Positions 1 to 8,820 of a stretch of DNA of 39,318 nucleotides are shown in pieces. Where the stretch lies: NCBI GenBank assembly GCA_944384745.1, contig CALWUO010000016.1:1-39318 (forward strand), given 5' to 3'. The stretch is from an uncultured Butyricicoccus sp. (lineage in GTDB: Bacteria > Bacillota > Clostridia > Oscillospirales > Butyricicoccaceae). Position numbers and translations under genes: made by a program. The notes below the pieces were generated by a model, which was given only the letters and a program-made list of their open reading frames with translations, did no database searches and had not been told where the DNA came from. The stretch's first letter is position 1. Each line of letters begins with the position of its first letter.

Positions 1-351
1 CAGCGTCAAAGTGCTTGTGGTCATGATTGTGCAAGTTGTGGCGGTTGTGGTGCACCTCAAGAGCGTATAAAAGCTGTGGCAATAAACAAAGCTCAAGCAC
101 AAGTTGGAGATGTTGTAACCATTGAAGGCGAAAACAAACAAATTCTTCGTATGGCAGCAATAGTTTATACTATGCCTATTATTATGTTTTTTATTTTTGT
201 AGTTATTGCAAGCCTTGCAGGAATGAAAGAAGGCATTGCTACGGCTATCGGTTGTTTAGGTATTGTAATGGGTGTTGTTTTTTCTGTGCTTTATAATAAA
301 AAAGTGAAAAAAGAAGGCAAAACTTTTTTTACAATTATTAAAAAAGGTTAA
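1..351 (+). CDS. RseC/MucC family redox-regulatory membrane protein (C-terminal part, cut by window edge)
   Basis: The reading frame is open to the left edge, so this is a gene missing its 5' end; the GTG at 76 is internal to it. The visible part begins with a cysteine cluster (C-x3-C-x2-C-x2-C, spelled around CASCGGCG). About 25 residues later come two hydrophobic helices (IVYTMPIIMFFIFVVIASLA and GIATAIGCLGIVMGVVFSVL), then a short basic tail. A Cys cluster followed by a two-helix hairpin is the layout of RseC/MucC proteins. In anaerobes these sit with Rnf electron-transport genes or act in SoxR reduction. No Rnf gene is visible here because the upstream DNA is missing. The gene is followed by a 100-base AT-rich stretch and a terminator, so it closes an upstream transcription unit. 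Confidence 0.75.
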   Translation, partial: QRQSACGHDCASCGGCGAPQERIKAVAINKAQAQVGDVVTIEGENKQILRMAAIVYTMPIIMFFIFVVIASLAGMKEGIATAIGCLGIVMGVVFSVLYNKKVKKEGKTFFTIIKKG

Positions 352-453
352 AAATTTAAAATTTATACACAAATATAATTTTAAGTAAATTATAAACTAA
401 AAATTAAAAATACTATATATATTTTAGCAGTTAATATATAAAATAAAATAATT

Positions 454-492
454 CTGCCTGTATATGCTTTTTGCAGGCAGTCTTGTTTTTTT
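454..492 (+). terminator. Rho-independent terminator after the RseC-like gene
   Basis: A 7-bp stem CTGCCTG / CAGGCAG (454-460 and 474-480) encloses a 13-base loop and is followed by TCTTGTTTTTTT. It separates the RseC-like unit from the DUF5685 gene. The spacer before it (352-450) is almost pure A/T and shows no gene. Confidence 0.8.
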
Positions 493-526
493 CTCAAAAA
501 TCTTGTAAAATGGAGTGAATACTCAA

Positions 527-1414
527 ATGTTTGGTTTTATACGTCCAGTAAAGCCTGAACTAAAAGTGCGTGAAGTTGAACGGTTTAAACAGGTTTATTG
601 TGGATTATGTCACGCTATAAGGGAAAAATATGGACATTTTCACACCGCTTTTTTAAGCTATGATATGACCTTTATGGCTTTACTCCTCAGCAGTCTTGAG
701 GAAAATGAACCTAAGATAGTTTATAAAAGATGTGCAGCAAGTCCAATAATAAAAAAACCAAGCTGTGATATTGATAACGGCATAGAACATGCAGCGGATT
801 TAAGCGTACTTTTAAATTATCATAAACTTGAAGATACTATAATGGACGAAAAAACTGTAAAACGTTCGGCAGCTAGGGTTTTAAAAATAATTGCAAAATC
901 TGCATATAAAAAAGCAAAGATTAAAAATCCTAAAGAAGATAAAATAATGAGTGATTGTCTTAAAGAATTAAGCGAAATTGAAAAAGCTAAAACAGCTTCA
1001 CTTGATATTCCAGCCGATTGTTTTGCAAGACTTATGACATGTGCAGTTAGTGACAGTTATTCAGATTACACAGCAAGAGTTTTAAAACAACTTTTCTATC
1101 ATACAGGTAGGTGGGTTTATTTAATAGACGCTTGTGAGGATTTAAAAGATGATTTAAAATCTGGACTATATAACCCAGTAGCACTCAGATTTGGACTTGA
1201 TAAACCAGATTTATCAAAGGTAAGAGAACCTCTTGAAATTACTCTTGAAAGGTCTCTTATAGATATTTATAATGCATTTCAACTGCTCGATATCAAAAGA
1301 GATTACGAGCTGATGGAAAATATAATTTGTCTTGGCATGCCAATGGTAACTCGGCAGGTGCTAGACGGAACTTATAAATCGAACGGAGGACAAAACAGGC
1401 ATGGATCCTTATAA
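527..1414 (+). CDS. DUF5685 family protein
   Basis: A cytoplasmic protein of about 295 residues with no signal peptide. The start MFGFIRPVKPELKVRE and the following VYCGLCHAIREKYG (Cys25, Cys28) are the hallmark N-terminus of the DUF5685 family, found mainly in Clostridia; its function is unknown. I place the start at ATG 527 rather than the in-frame GTG at 515, because GGAG at 512-515 gives proper spacing only to 527 and family members begin MFG. Further cysteines (in KRCAAS and KPSCDID) and several histidines suggest metal binding, which is inference. The 3' end overlaps the J-domain gene by 14 bases, indicating coupled translation with it and probably a shared role. Confidence 0.85.
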   Translation: MFGFIRPVKPELKVREVERFKQVYCGLCHAIREKYGHFHTAFLSYDMTFMALLLSSLEENEPKIVYKRCAASPIIKKPSCDIDNGIEHAADLSVLLNYHKLEDTIMDEKTVKRSAARVLKIIAKSAYKKAKIKNPKEDKIMSDCLKELSEIEKAKTASLDIPADCFARLMTCAVSDSYSDYTARVLKQLFYHTGRWVYLIDACEDLKDDLKSGLYNPVALRFGLDKPDLSKVREPLEITLERSLIDIYNAFQLLDIKRDYELMENIICLGMPMVTRQVLDGTYKSNGGQNRHGSL

Positions 1415-2027
1415 AGTGCTTGGCGTAACCCCACAAACAAGTGACGATGATGTCAAGCGTGCATACCGTGAGCTTGCCAGAAAATTTCATCCGGATAATT
1501 ATGTGGGAAATCCGCTTGCAGACCTTGCGGAAACACGCATGAAGGAAATAAATGAAGCGTATGATATGATTATGAATGCTCGTGCATCAGGTGGTAGTGC
1601 GGGTAGCTCTACCAAACAAAATTCGAGTGGTTATAATAGCAGTTATCAGCAAAATAGCTCTTATAATAGCTATGGTAGCACAAATGGCGGTATATATACC
1701 CAAGTTAGAGATGCTATAAATAAGGGTAATATAGCCCTTGCAGAAGAACTTTTAAACAGAGAACCTACTAGAACGGCTGAATGGCATTTTCTAAAAGGCA
1801 CTGTTTTTTATCGCAAAGGCTGGTATGATGAAGCAAGAATGTATTATATGAAAGCTTGCGACATGGAGCCTAATAATCAAGAATATAGAAATGCACTCAA
1901 TATGCTTAATATGGGGGCAGGTTATGGCGGTTATCGCCCAATGACATCTATGAGTATGTGCGATTGTTGCACTACAATGATGTGTATGAATTGTTGTTGT
2001 AATGGCTGCTGTGGAGGCGGATGCTAA
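1401..2027 (+). CDS. J-domain (DnaJ-like) protein with TPR-like region and Cys-rich tail
   Basis: Residues 1-60 form a J domain, starting MDPYKVLGV, with the HPD tripeptide at about residues 30-32 that stimulates Hsp70 ATPase. A Ser/Asn/Tyr-rich linker (about 68-100) follows. Residues about 100-170 look like two TPR-type helix pairs (AEWHFLKGTVFYRKGWYDEA). The end is a remarkable tail with ten cysteines in its last 22 residues. It lacks the G/F region and zinc fingers of true DnaJ, so it is a specialised co-chaperone rather than dnaJ. It starts inside the DUF5685 gene and its stop codon directly abuts the ATG of the next gene, so the three genes form one unit. The Cys tail may bind metal (inference). 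Confidence 0.85.
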   Translation: MDPYKVLGVTPQTSDDDVKRAYRELARKFHPDNYVGNPLADLAETRMKEINEAYDMIMNARASGGSAGSSTKQNSSGYNSSYQQNSSYNSYGSTNGGIYTQVRDAINKGNIALAEELLNREPTRTAEWHFLKGTVFYRKGWYDEARMYYMKACDMEPNNQEYRNALNMLNMGAGYGGYRPMTSMSMCDCCTTMMCMNCCCNGCCGGGC

Positions 2028-2537
2028 ATGAAAAACTCGGCACAGATTGCATATGAAGGACTTCTAACAGCACTCTCAGTGGTGCTATTATGGCTTGCAG
2101 CAGCTGTGCCAGCAATAGGTTGGAGTGGTTGTGTTTGTGCAAGTGTACTACCAGCTATTATGCTATCAAAAAGAAAGGTAAAAGCAGGAGTTATTATATA
2201 TTCTTCTTCTGTGGTTTTATCTTTGATTTTATTGCCAGTTAAAAAATATGCAATAGCTTATGCGTTAGTTTTTGGCATTTATCCAATTATAAAATATGCA
2301 ATAGAAAAATTTAATAATTTGCCACTGGAATGGTTATTTAAACTGATTTATGCAGCTATAACCTTTATAATAATATATTTTATTTTTAAATTAGGTTTTA
2401 TTGTTTTGGGTGGTAGATTGTCAAATCAGCCTATTTTTATACTTGCAACCTTATTTTTTATAGCATTTATCTTTTATGACATTATTTTTTCCAAAATGAT
2501 TGCCTTGTTTAGTATGTTTTTTAAATATATTAAATAG
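2028..2537 (+). CDS. Small polytopic membrane protein, function unknown
   Basis: A protein of 169 residues, mostly hydrophobic, with about five predicted membrane helices (residues about 10-45, 52-72, 74-90, 103-127 and 133-165). I do not recognise the family with certainty. The size and helix pattern loosely recall ECF-transporter S components or DUF2232-like proteins, but no diagnostic motif is visible. The ATG follows the stop codon of the J-domain gene with no spacer, so the protein is probably made from the same message. A possible role as the membrane partner of the DUF5685/J-domain pair is inferred from position only. Confidence 0.6.
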   Translation: MKNSAQIAYEGLLTALSVVLLWLAAAVPAIGWSGCVCASVLPAIMLSKRKVKAGVIIYSSSVVLSLILLPVKKYAIAYALVFGIYPIIKYAIEKFNNLPLEWLFKLIYAAITFIIIYFIFKLGFIVLGGRLSNQPIFILATLFFIAFIFYDIIFSKMIALFSMFFKYIK

Positions 2538-2560
2538 GGGTGAAAGGGATTGATTAACAA

Positions 2561-3436
2561 ATGAAAAGCATGACTGGTTATGGCAGAGCAAGGGAAACAT
2601 CAGATATAAGAGAAATTGTTGTTGAACTTCGTGCTGTAAATCATCGTTATCTTGATGTAAATGTAAAAGCTCCTCGTGGATATGGATTTTTAGAGGAAGC
2701 TGTAAAAAAACTAGCAGCTAGTAAAATTTCAAGAGGTAAAGTCGATATTTATATAAGTGTCACTGACTTAGCCGCTCAAGAAACAACTATAACATTAAAT
2801 CATGAGCTTGCTCAAAGTTATTTTGATGCACTGGTTGAACTTAGAGATGCACTCCATTTGCATGATGATATAAGTGTAATGAATATTGCAAAAATGCCTG
2901 ATGTGCTTGTAAGTCAACGTGTAGAAGTTGACGCTGATGCTTTAACAGCTAGTGTAAGTGAAGTTTTCAATGAAGCTGTTAAACAATTTGATGATATGCG
3001 TCAAGTTGAGGGTGAAAAACTAGCTCAAGACGTTAGAAATCGTATGAATACAATTAAGGAAATTGTAGAGCAAGTTGAAATTCGCTCCCCAGAACGTGTT
3101 ACAGCTTATCGTGAAAAGTTAGAAAAACGCATGAATGAAATTTTAGCGGACTCAACTGTTGATGAGCAGAGAATTTTAACAGAAGCGGCTATTTTTGCTG
3201 ATAAAACAGCCGTTGATGAGGAAACTGTTAGACTTAGAAGCCATTTAGACCAACTTGATAATATGCTGATGGACTCTAACCCAGTTGGTAGAAAGCTTGA
3301 TTTTCTGGTTCAAGAGATGAATAGAGAAGCTAATACTATTGGTTCTAAAGCTAATGACAGTATTTTAGCAAACTATGTAATTTCGCTTAAAGCGGAAATT
3401 GAAAAAATTCGTGAGCAAATTCAAAATATTGAATAA
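2561..3436 (+). CDS. yicC: YicC/YloC family endoribonuclease
   Basis: The full-length 291-residue protein begins MKSMTGYGRA and carries the N-terminal signature VELRAVNHRYLDVN. It ends in the DUF1732 C-terminal domain (VGRKLDFLVQEMNREANTIGSK). YicC proteins are conserved hexameric endoribonucleases involved in RNA turnover. In Firmicutes the gene sits directly before remA and gmk, exactly as here. The ribosome binding site is a modest AAAGGG 12 bases upstream. The 22-base gap to remA suggests co-transcription. Confidence 0.95.
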   Translation: MKSMTGYGRARETSDIREIVVELRAVNHRYLDVNVKAPRGYGFLEEAVKKLAASKISRGKVDIYISVTDLAAQETTITLNHELAQSYFDALVELRDALHLHDDISVMNIAKMPDVLVSQRVEVDADALTASVSEVFNEAVKQFDDMRQVEGEKLAQDVRNRMNTIKEIVEQVEIRSPERVTAYREKLEKRMNEILADSTVDEQRILTEAAIFADKTAVDEETVRLRSHLDQLDNMLMDSNPVGRKLDFLVQEMNREANTIGSKANDSILANYVISLKAEIEKIREQIQNIE

Positions 3437-3458
3437 TAAATGAAAATGAAGTGATATA

Positions 3459-3716
3459 ATGAAACTTATCAATATTGGTTTTGGTAATATGGTATCTGCA
3501 AACAGACTAATAGCCATTGTAAGCCCAGAATCAGCTCCAATTAAACGTGTAATTCAAGAAGCTAGAGACAGAGGTATGCTTATAGATGCAAGCTATGGCA
3601 GACGCACACGTGCTGTATTAATTACAGATAGTGACCATGTTATTTTATCTGCTATACAGCCAGAAACCATAGCAGGAAGAACAGAAAATATAGATGGTGA
3701 GGATAGAAATGAGTAA
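3459..3716 (+). CDS. remA: RemA/DUF370 family DNA-binding regulator
   Basis: An 85-residue protein beginning [20 protein letters not shown], with the conserved stretch [19 protein letters not shown]. In Bacillus subtilis RemA is a ring-forming DNA-binding protein that activates extracellular matrix genes; the family is widespread in Firmicutes and usually lies between yicC and gmk. The matrix role is established in B. subtilis only, and the targets in this organism are unknown. The 3' end overlaps the gmk start by 8 bases. Confidence 0.93.
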   Translation: MKLINIGFGNMVSANRLIAIVSPESAPIKRVIQEARDRGMLIDASYGRRTRAVLITDSDHVILSAIQPETIAGRTENIDGEDRNE

Positions 3717-4287
3717 AGACGGAAAATTATATGTATTTACAGGCCCATCAGGCACTGGAAAGGGTACGATTTTAAATAAGGTACTTAAACAAGACACAAA
3801 ATTATTTCTATCTGTATCCGCAACAACAAGAGCTCCAAGACAAGGCGAAATTCATGGTAAACATTATTATTTTTTAGACAAGCAAACTTTTGAAGATAAA
3901 ATAAAACAAGGTGAATTTTTAGAATATGCTCAATATGTTGGAAACTACTATGGTACACTTGAAGAGCCTGTAAATGAGCAACTTAAAAGCGGAAATGATG
4001 TTGTACTTGAAATAGAGGTTCAAGGTGCAATGCAAATACATGAAAAACGCCCTGATGCAGTTATGATTTTTGTAGCTCCTCCATCTATTGAGGAACTGGA
4101 AAGACGTCTTATAGGTCGAGGAACAGAAAATGATGAAAAAATTGCTGCTCGTATGAAAACCGCTGAACAAGAACTAAAACAAGCGGATAAATTTGACTAT
4201 ATTATTGTAAATGATGATTTGGAATGTGCAATAGCTGATTTACTCGCAATTTTGCGGGCAGAACGTTGCAGAAATTCCAAGATATAA
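3709..4287 (+). CDS. gmk: Guanylate kinase
   Basis: Catalyses GMP + ATP to GDP + ADP in guanine nucleotide synthesis. The P-loop GPSGTGKGT lies near the N-terminus, followed by the GMP-binding signature [19 protein letters not shown]. The lid and late motif [17 protein letters not shown] also matches the family, and the 192-residue length is typical. I choose ATG 3709 over the ATG at 3694: GGTGAGG at 3696-3702 is well spaced for 3709, and the resulting N-terminus [15 protein letters not shown] fits the family. It overlaps remA by 8 bases and is followed 28 bases later by rpoZ, the usual order. Confidence 0.97.
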   Translation: MSKDGKLYVFTGPSGTGKGTILNKVLKQDTKLFLSVSATTRAPRQGEIHGKHYYFLDKQTFEDKIKQGEFLEYAQYVGNYYGTLEEPVNEQLKSGNDVVLEIEVQGAMQIHEKRPDAVMIFVAPPSIEELERRLIGRGTENDEKIAARMKTAEQELKQADKFDYIIVNDDLECAIADLLAILRAERCRNSKI

Positions 4288-4315
4288 AATAAACTTAGTA
4301 AAGAGGTAAGAAAAT

Positions 4316-4645
4316 ATGTTAAAACCATCAATGAATGAACTTATGAAAAGAGTAGGCAACCGTTATTTATTAGTTAACCTTGCTGCTCAAAGAGCAAGAG
4401 ATATTGCTGAAGAGGCTGAGAAAAACGGTCAACCATTAGAAGATAAGGCTGTAAAATTAGCTCTTGATGAAATTGCAGCTGGCACTATTGTTTACAAAGC
4501 TGGTGCTAAAACTCAAACACCAGATATTCCAATTATTCGTGAAATGGGTACTCTTGATTTTGATGATGATGAAGATGTTGAAGAAATCGACCTTGACGCA
4601 GATGACATTGATGAAGATGATGATATGAATGAGGTTGATGAATAA
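4316..4645 (+). CDS. rpoZ: DNA-directed RNA polymerase omega subunit
   Basis: A 109-residue protein whose N-terminal half matches omega: MLKPSMNEL, then NRYLLVNLAAQRARDI, then the conserved KAVKLALDEIAAGTIVY. Omega aids assembly of RNA polymerase by clamping beta-prime. The C-terminal 40 residues are a very acidic tail dominated by Asp and Glu, longer than in E. coli but common in Clostridia. The ribosome binding site is AAGAGGTAAG. The stop overlaps the coaBC start by one base (TAATG), so the two are translationally coupled. Confidence 0.95.
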   Translation: MLKPSMNELMKRVGNRYLLVNLAAQRARDIAEEAEKNGQPLEDKAVKLALDEIAAGTIVYKAGAKTQTPDIPIIREMGTLDFDDDEDVEEIDLDADDIDEDDDMNEVDE

Positions 4646-5853
4646 TGTCCGCTCTTTCGGGAAAATCAGTTGTATTGTGTGTCACAGGTGGTATAGCTGC
4701 TTATAAAGCCGCTGATATCACCTCAAGACTGCGTAAAAAAGGTGCAGATGTATTTATTATTATGACAAAATCTGCAACAGAGTTTATCACTCCATTGACG
4801 CTTGAAGTGTTGTCAGGAAATCGTGTTGTAGTAGATATGTTTTCCCGTGAATTTACATGGGAAGTTGAACATATTTCACTTGCAAAACGTGCAGATGTGT
4901 TTGTTATCGCCCCTGCAACTGCTAATGTTATAGGTAAAGCGGCTCATGGTATAGCTGATGATATGGTTACAACCACTCTTATGGCAACAAAAGCTCCTAT
5001 GGTTATTGCTCCTGCAATGAACACTGGTATGTATGAAAATCCAGTCGTTCAACAGAATATAAATATACTTGAAAATCGTGGAGTTAGATTTGTACAACCT
5101 GCAAGTGGTAGACTTGCTTGTGGTGACAGCGGAAAAGGCAAGCTTGCAGAGCCTGAGCAAATTGTAAATGAAATTTGTGCAGCAGCTTTAAATCAAGATT
5201 TAAAGGGTAAAACTGTACTTGTAACCGCTGGCCCTACAAGAGAAGCAATAGACCCAGTCCGTTTTATTTCAAATCATTCGACTGGAAAAATGGGTTATGC
5301 AATCGCTCAAAACGCAAGAATGCGTGGTGCTAAAGTTATCTTGGTGTCTGGTCCTGTATCGCTACAAACTCCTTACGGTGTAGAGCTCGTAAATGTTGTA
5401 TCGGCTAGAGATATGCATGATGCTGTGATATCAAGACTTGATAAGGTTGATTGGATTATTAAATCAGCAGCAGTTGGCGATTATCGTTCAGAAAACATTG
5501 CTGATGAAAAAATCAAAAAGAAAGACAATGATATGTCTATAAGTCTTGTGAAAAATCCAGATATTCTTGCAGAAATCGGAAGTAGAAAACAAAGTCATCA
5601 ACTCGTTTGTGGTTTTTCCATGGAAACTCAAGATTTACTTAATAATTCAAGAGCTAAACTGCAAAAGAAAAATTGTGATATGCTTGTTGCAAATAACCTA
5701 AAAACAGAAGGTGCAGGGTTTGCACATGACACAAATGTTGCAACACTTCTTTACAGTGATGGTACACATGAACCACTAAGTCTTATGCAAAAAGATGATT
5801 TAGCAAATATTGTGCTTGATAGACTTTTGAGGCTTTCAAAACAAAAGGATTAA
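4645..5853 (+). CDS. coaBC: Bifunctional phosphopantothenoylcysteine decarboxylase / phosphopantothenate-cysteine ligase
   Basis: Carries out two consecutive steps of coenzyme A synthesis. The N-terminal CoaC half (to about residue 185) has the flavoprotein start VTGGIAAYKAADITSRL, the catalytic His in EVEHISLAKRAD and the substrate motif APAMNTGMYENP. The C-terminal CoaB half begins at KGKTVLVTAGPTREAIDPVR and has the nucleotide-binding ISNHSTGKMGYAIA and the later KKKDNDMSISLVKNPDILAE. The 402-residue length is normal for the fused enzyme. It starts within the rpoZ stop codon, and priA begins 5 bases after its own stop. Confidence 0.97.
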   Translation: MSALSGKSVVLCVTGGIAAYKAADITSRLRKKGADVFIIMTKSATEFITPLTLEVLSGNRVVVDMFSREFTWEVEHISLAKRADVFVIAPATANVIGKAAHGIADDMVTTTLMATKAPMVIAPAMNTGMYENPVVQQNINILENRGVRFVQPASGRLACGDSGKGKLAEPEQIVNEICAAALNQDLKGKTVLVTAGPTREAIDPVRFISNHSTGKMGYAIAQNARMRGAKVILVSGPVSLQTPYGVELVNVVSARDMHDAVISRLDKVDWIIKSAAVGDYRSENIADEKIKKKDNDMSISLVKNPDILAEIGSRKQSHQLVCGFSMETQDLLNNSRAKLQKKNCDMLVANNLKTEGAGFAHDTNVATLLYSDGTHEPLSLMQKDDLANIVLDRLLRLSKQKD

Positions 5854-5858
5854 TAAAA

Positions 5859-8315
5859 ATGGCTGAAAAAATTTGTGCTGTGGCTATTGCAGCGTCAACA
5901 TTCGCTATTGATAAACTCTATGATTATACTTTGCCATCGGCACTGGTGCAGAAAGCCCAAGTAGGCTGTCGTGTGCTGGTGCCTTTTGGCAAGGGTAATA
6001 AACGAATTGAGGGTATTATTTTAGCATTTCGTGATAAAAGTGAGTTTGAAAAATTAAAGCCTATTGATGATGTGCTTGATATTATGCCTGTGCTTGATAG
6101 CGAACAAATTAAACTCGCTATTTGGATGCGTGAGCGTTTGGCTTGTACATTTTATGATTGCATACATGCAATTCTTCCAGTAGGTTTGTGGTTTCGTAGA
6201 AATGATACTTATACTCTTGTTGCAGACCAAGACACAGTTGAAAAGTTAAAACAAACTGAATATGCTAGTATTCTTTCATGCTTTTCAGACGAAAAAAGCC
6301 TAACTCTTGAGCAGATAAGAACTATAAAGGGTAATCAAAGTATACTAATTAAATTAGATGCCCTGTGTAAACAGGGAATTTTGCGTTATGACAGTAAAAT
6401 AACACAAAAAATACACGATAAAACCACTAAAATGTATAAGCTTATATGTGATTATAGTGAAGCAATAGAAAAAGAAAACAGAAGCAAGAAAAATAGTGTT
6501 CGACTTGACGTTATTTCTTGTCTTGCTGATGGCGAGCAAATGAGCAAACAAGAGCTTAATTATATGACTGGAGTTTCCGACCAAATATTAAAGAGTATGG
6601 TCAAAAAAGGTATAATTGAATGCACAGAACAACAAACTTTTAGAGCTCCAGATTATGAAAATGTTGAAATTTTACCACAAAATCCGCTTTCTAATGCTCA
6701 AGATATTGTATATCAAGATATAAAAGCTTTATATGAAAGTGAAAAAAATCATACTGCTTTGCTTTATGGAGTTACAGGCAGTGGAAAAACCCAAATTTAT
6801 CTGCATTTAATAGAAAATGTGCTTAAAAACAATCAATCAGCCATTGTACTTGTGCCAGAAATCGCTTTAACACCTCAATTTATTAAGGTTTTTACAGCAA
6901 GATTTGGAAAAGAAGTTGCTGTTTTACATTCCGCCTTGGGTGTAGGAGAGCGATATGACAGTTGGAAAAAAATTAAAATGGGATTGTGCAAGGTTGTTAT
7001 AGGCACTCGTTCAGCGGTTTTTGCACCTGTAAAATCACTAGGGCTTATTATAATAGATGAAGAACAAGACAATGCATATCAGTCTGAACAAACACCACGT
7101 TATCATGCAAGAGATATTGCACTTTATAGAACAATGCAAAGTAACCGTTTATTACTGCTTGGCTCAGCTACTCCATCAGTTGAAAGCTTTTATAAAGCTG
7201 AACAGGGTATTTATAAATTATTTGAGCTTGATGAAAGATATGGTGAAAGTTCACTTCCAGATGTTATAATAGCTGACATGAGGGGCTTATCAAGAAAAGG
7301 TATTATAGGCTCCATAGGTCCAATTTTAAGAGAGCATATAGAGCAAAATCTAAATAATAAAGAGCAAACAATTTTATTTTTAAATAGGAGAGGAAGTAAT
7401 AGAGTTGTAGGCTGTTCTATGTGTGGCTGGGTTCCAGAATGTCCATCATGCTCAACTACTATGACTTACCATTCTGTTAACTCTCGTGCAATATGTCATT
7501 ATTGTGGTACATCTATAAAATTACAAAGTACATGCCCTGAATGTGGAAGTAATCATTTATATTTTGAAACAGCAGGCACTCAGCATGTAGAACAAGAGCT
7601 TAAAGACCTTTTCCCACAAGCTAAAATTATAAGAATGGACGCAGACACAACATCTACTAAAAACTCACATGAAGTTTTACTTGATGATTTTGCAAATGGT
7701 AAAGCAGATATTTTAATAGGCACACAAATGGTTACTAAAGGATTGGATTTTGAAAATGTAACTTTGGTTGGTGTTTTAGAGGCGGACCAATCTCTATATG
7801 CACAAGATTATAGAGCAGAAGAACGCACATTCTCACTTATAACTCAGGTTGTAGGTAGAGCAGGCAGGCGAAACACTAAAGGCAGAGCTATAATCCAAAC
7901 TTTTTCACCAAATCACCCTGTGCTTTTAAATGCAGCAAGACAAGATTATACCACTTTTTATAAAAGTGAAATAGAAAAGCGTATGGCATTAAGGTGTCCA
8001 CCTGCCGCACAGCTTTTATTTATATGTGCAAGCGGTGAAAATGAACGTGATGTTATAGAGGCTTTAATAAGACTTAAAAGCCGTTTAAATAGTCTTATGC
8101 AAGGTCAATTCTCCGATTTTTCTTATCCTGTTTTAGGACCAGCAGCGGCTTCTATGGTTCGCATTGCAGGAAGATACCGCTATCATTTAACTATAAGATG
8201 TCCGGAAAGTAAACGCAGAAAACAACTTATAAATGGCGTTTTATGCGAATTTTCAGGAGATAAATTAAACAAAGGTGTTAGTTTACATATTGAACTAAAC
8301 CCAGTTTCTATATAA
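5859..8315 (+). CDS. priA: Primosomal replication-restart helicase PriA
   Basis: A 3'-5' DNA helicase that reloads the replisome at stalled forks. The N-terminal DNA-binding domain contains the family-typical RVLVPFGKGNKRIEGIIL. The Walker A motif LYGVTGSGKTQIYL is near residue 305 and the Walker B region reads IIIDEEQD, where many PriA proteins have DEEH. A zinc-binding segment follows with paired cysteines (CSMCGWVPECPSC, then CHYCG and CPECGS). Helicase motifs V/VI appear as IGTQMVTKGLDFENV and TQVVGRAGRR. The 818-residue length is normal. It lies tightly between coaBC and def, as in many Firmicutes. Confidence 0.97.
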   Translation: MAEKICAVAIAASTFAIDKLYDYTLPSALVQKAQVGCRVLVPFGKGNKRIEGIILAFRDKSEFEKLKPIDDVLDIMPVLDSEQIKLAIWMRERLACTFYDCIHAILPVGLWFRRNDTYTLVADQDTVEKLKQTEYASILSCFSDEKSLTLEQIRTIKGNQSILIKLDALCKQGILRYDSKITQKIHDKTTKMYKLICDYSEAIEKENRSKKNSVRLDVISCLADGEQMSKQELNYMTGVSDQILKSMVKKGIIECTEQQTFRAPDYENVEILPQNPLSNAQDIVYQDIKALYESEKNHTALLYGVTGSGKTQIYLHLIENVLKNNQSAIVLVPEIALTPQFIKVFTARFGKEVAVLHSALGVGERYDSWKKIKMGLCKVVIGTRSAVFAPVKSLGLIIIDEEQDNAYQSEQTPRYHARDIALYRTMQSNRLLLLGSATPSVESFYKAEQGIYKLFELDERYGESSLPDVIIADMRGLSRKGIIGSIGPILREHIEQNLNNKEQTILFLNRRGSNRVVGCSMCGWVPECPSCSTTMTYHSVNSRAICHYCGTSIKLQSTCPECGSNHLYFETAGTQHVEQELKDLFPQAKIIRMDADTTSTKNSHEVLLDDFANGKADILIGTQMVTKGLDFENVTLVGVLEADQSLYAQDYRAEERTFSLITQVVGRAGRRNTKGRAIIQTFSPNHPVLLNAARQDYTTFYKSEIEKRMALRCPPAAQLLFICASGENERDVIEALIRLKSRLNSLMQGQFSDFSYPVLGPAAASMVRIAGRYRYHLTIRCPESKRRKQLINGVLCEFSGDKLNKGVSLHIELNPVSI

Positions 8316-8337
8316 TTTTAAAAAGGGGTCATTAAAA

Positions 8338-8820
8338 ATGGCAATTCGTAACATACTAACTAAGGGCGACGAAATGTTAAATAAAAAATGTCGCACAGTT
8401 ACTCAATTTGATGAGCGTTTACATCTGCTTTTAGATGATATGAAAGATACACTTCTAAATTCAAATGGTGTAGGGCTTGCCGCTCCTCAGATTGGTATTC
8501 TCCGCAGAGTGGTTTTAGTGCTTGATATAAAAAAAGAACCAGAAGAAGTTGTGGAACTTATAAATCCAGAAGTTATTGCTGTAAATGAGCTAGAACCAAC
8601 AATAGAAGGTTGTCTTTCCGTTCCAGGGGTGTATGGCTATGTAATGCGTCCAACTTGGGCAAAAATCAAAGCTCAAGATAGATATGGTAATTGGTTTGAG
8701 CGTGAGGGTGAGGAAATTGTAGCCCAGTGTTTCTGTCACGAAACCGAACATTTAGACGGTCATTTATTTACAGAAAAAGTAACACAATATGTCGATGTTG
8801 AGCAGTTGGAGGACGAATGA
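8338..8820 (+). CDS. def: Peptide deformylase
   Basis: Removes the formyl group from the N-terminal methionine of new proteins. All three active-site motifs are present: GVGLAAPQIG (motif 1), EGCLSVPG with the metal-binding Cys (motif 2) and CHETEHLDGHLF with the two metal-binding His and the catalytic Glu (motif 3). The 160-residue length fits type 1/3 clostridial deformylases. The ribosome binding site is AAAAGGGGTC. The stop codon overlaps the fmt start (ATGA at 8817-8820), so the enzyme that removes formyl groups and the one that adds them are co-translated. Confidence 0.97.
   Translation: MAIRNILTKGDEMLNKKCRTVTQFDERLHLLLDDMKDTLLNSNGVGLAAPQIGILRRVVLVLDIKKEPEEVVELINPEVIAVNELEPTIEGCLSVPGVYGYVMRPTWAKIKAQDRYGNWFEREGEEIVAQCFCHETEHLDGHLFTEKVTQYVDVEQLEDE

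Noticed and set aside
483..511. TTGTTT-17-TAAAAT resembling a promoter before the DUF5685 gene
   Set aside because: The -10 box directly touches the ribosome binding site, so the transcript would start inside or after it; the T-rich -35 is also the tail of a terminator.
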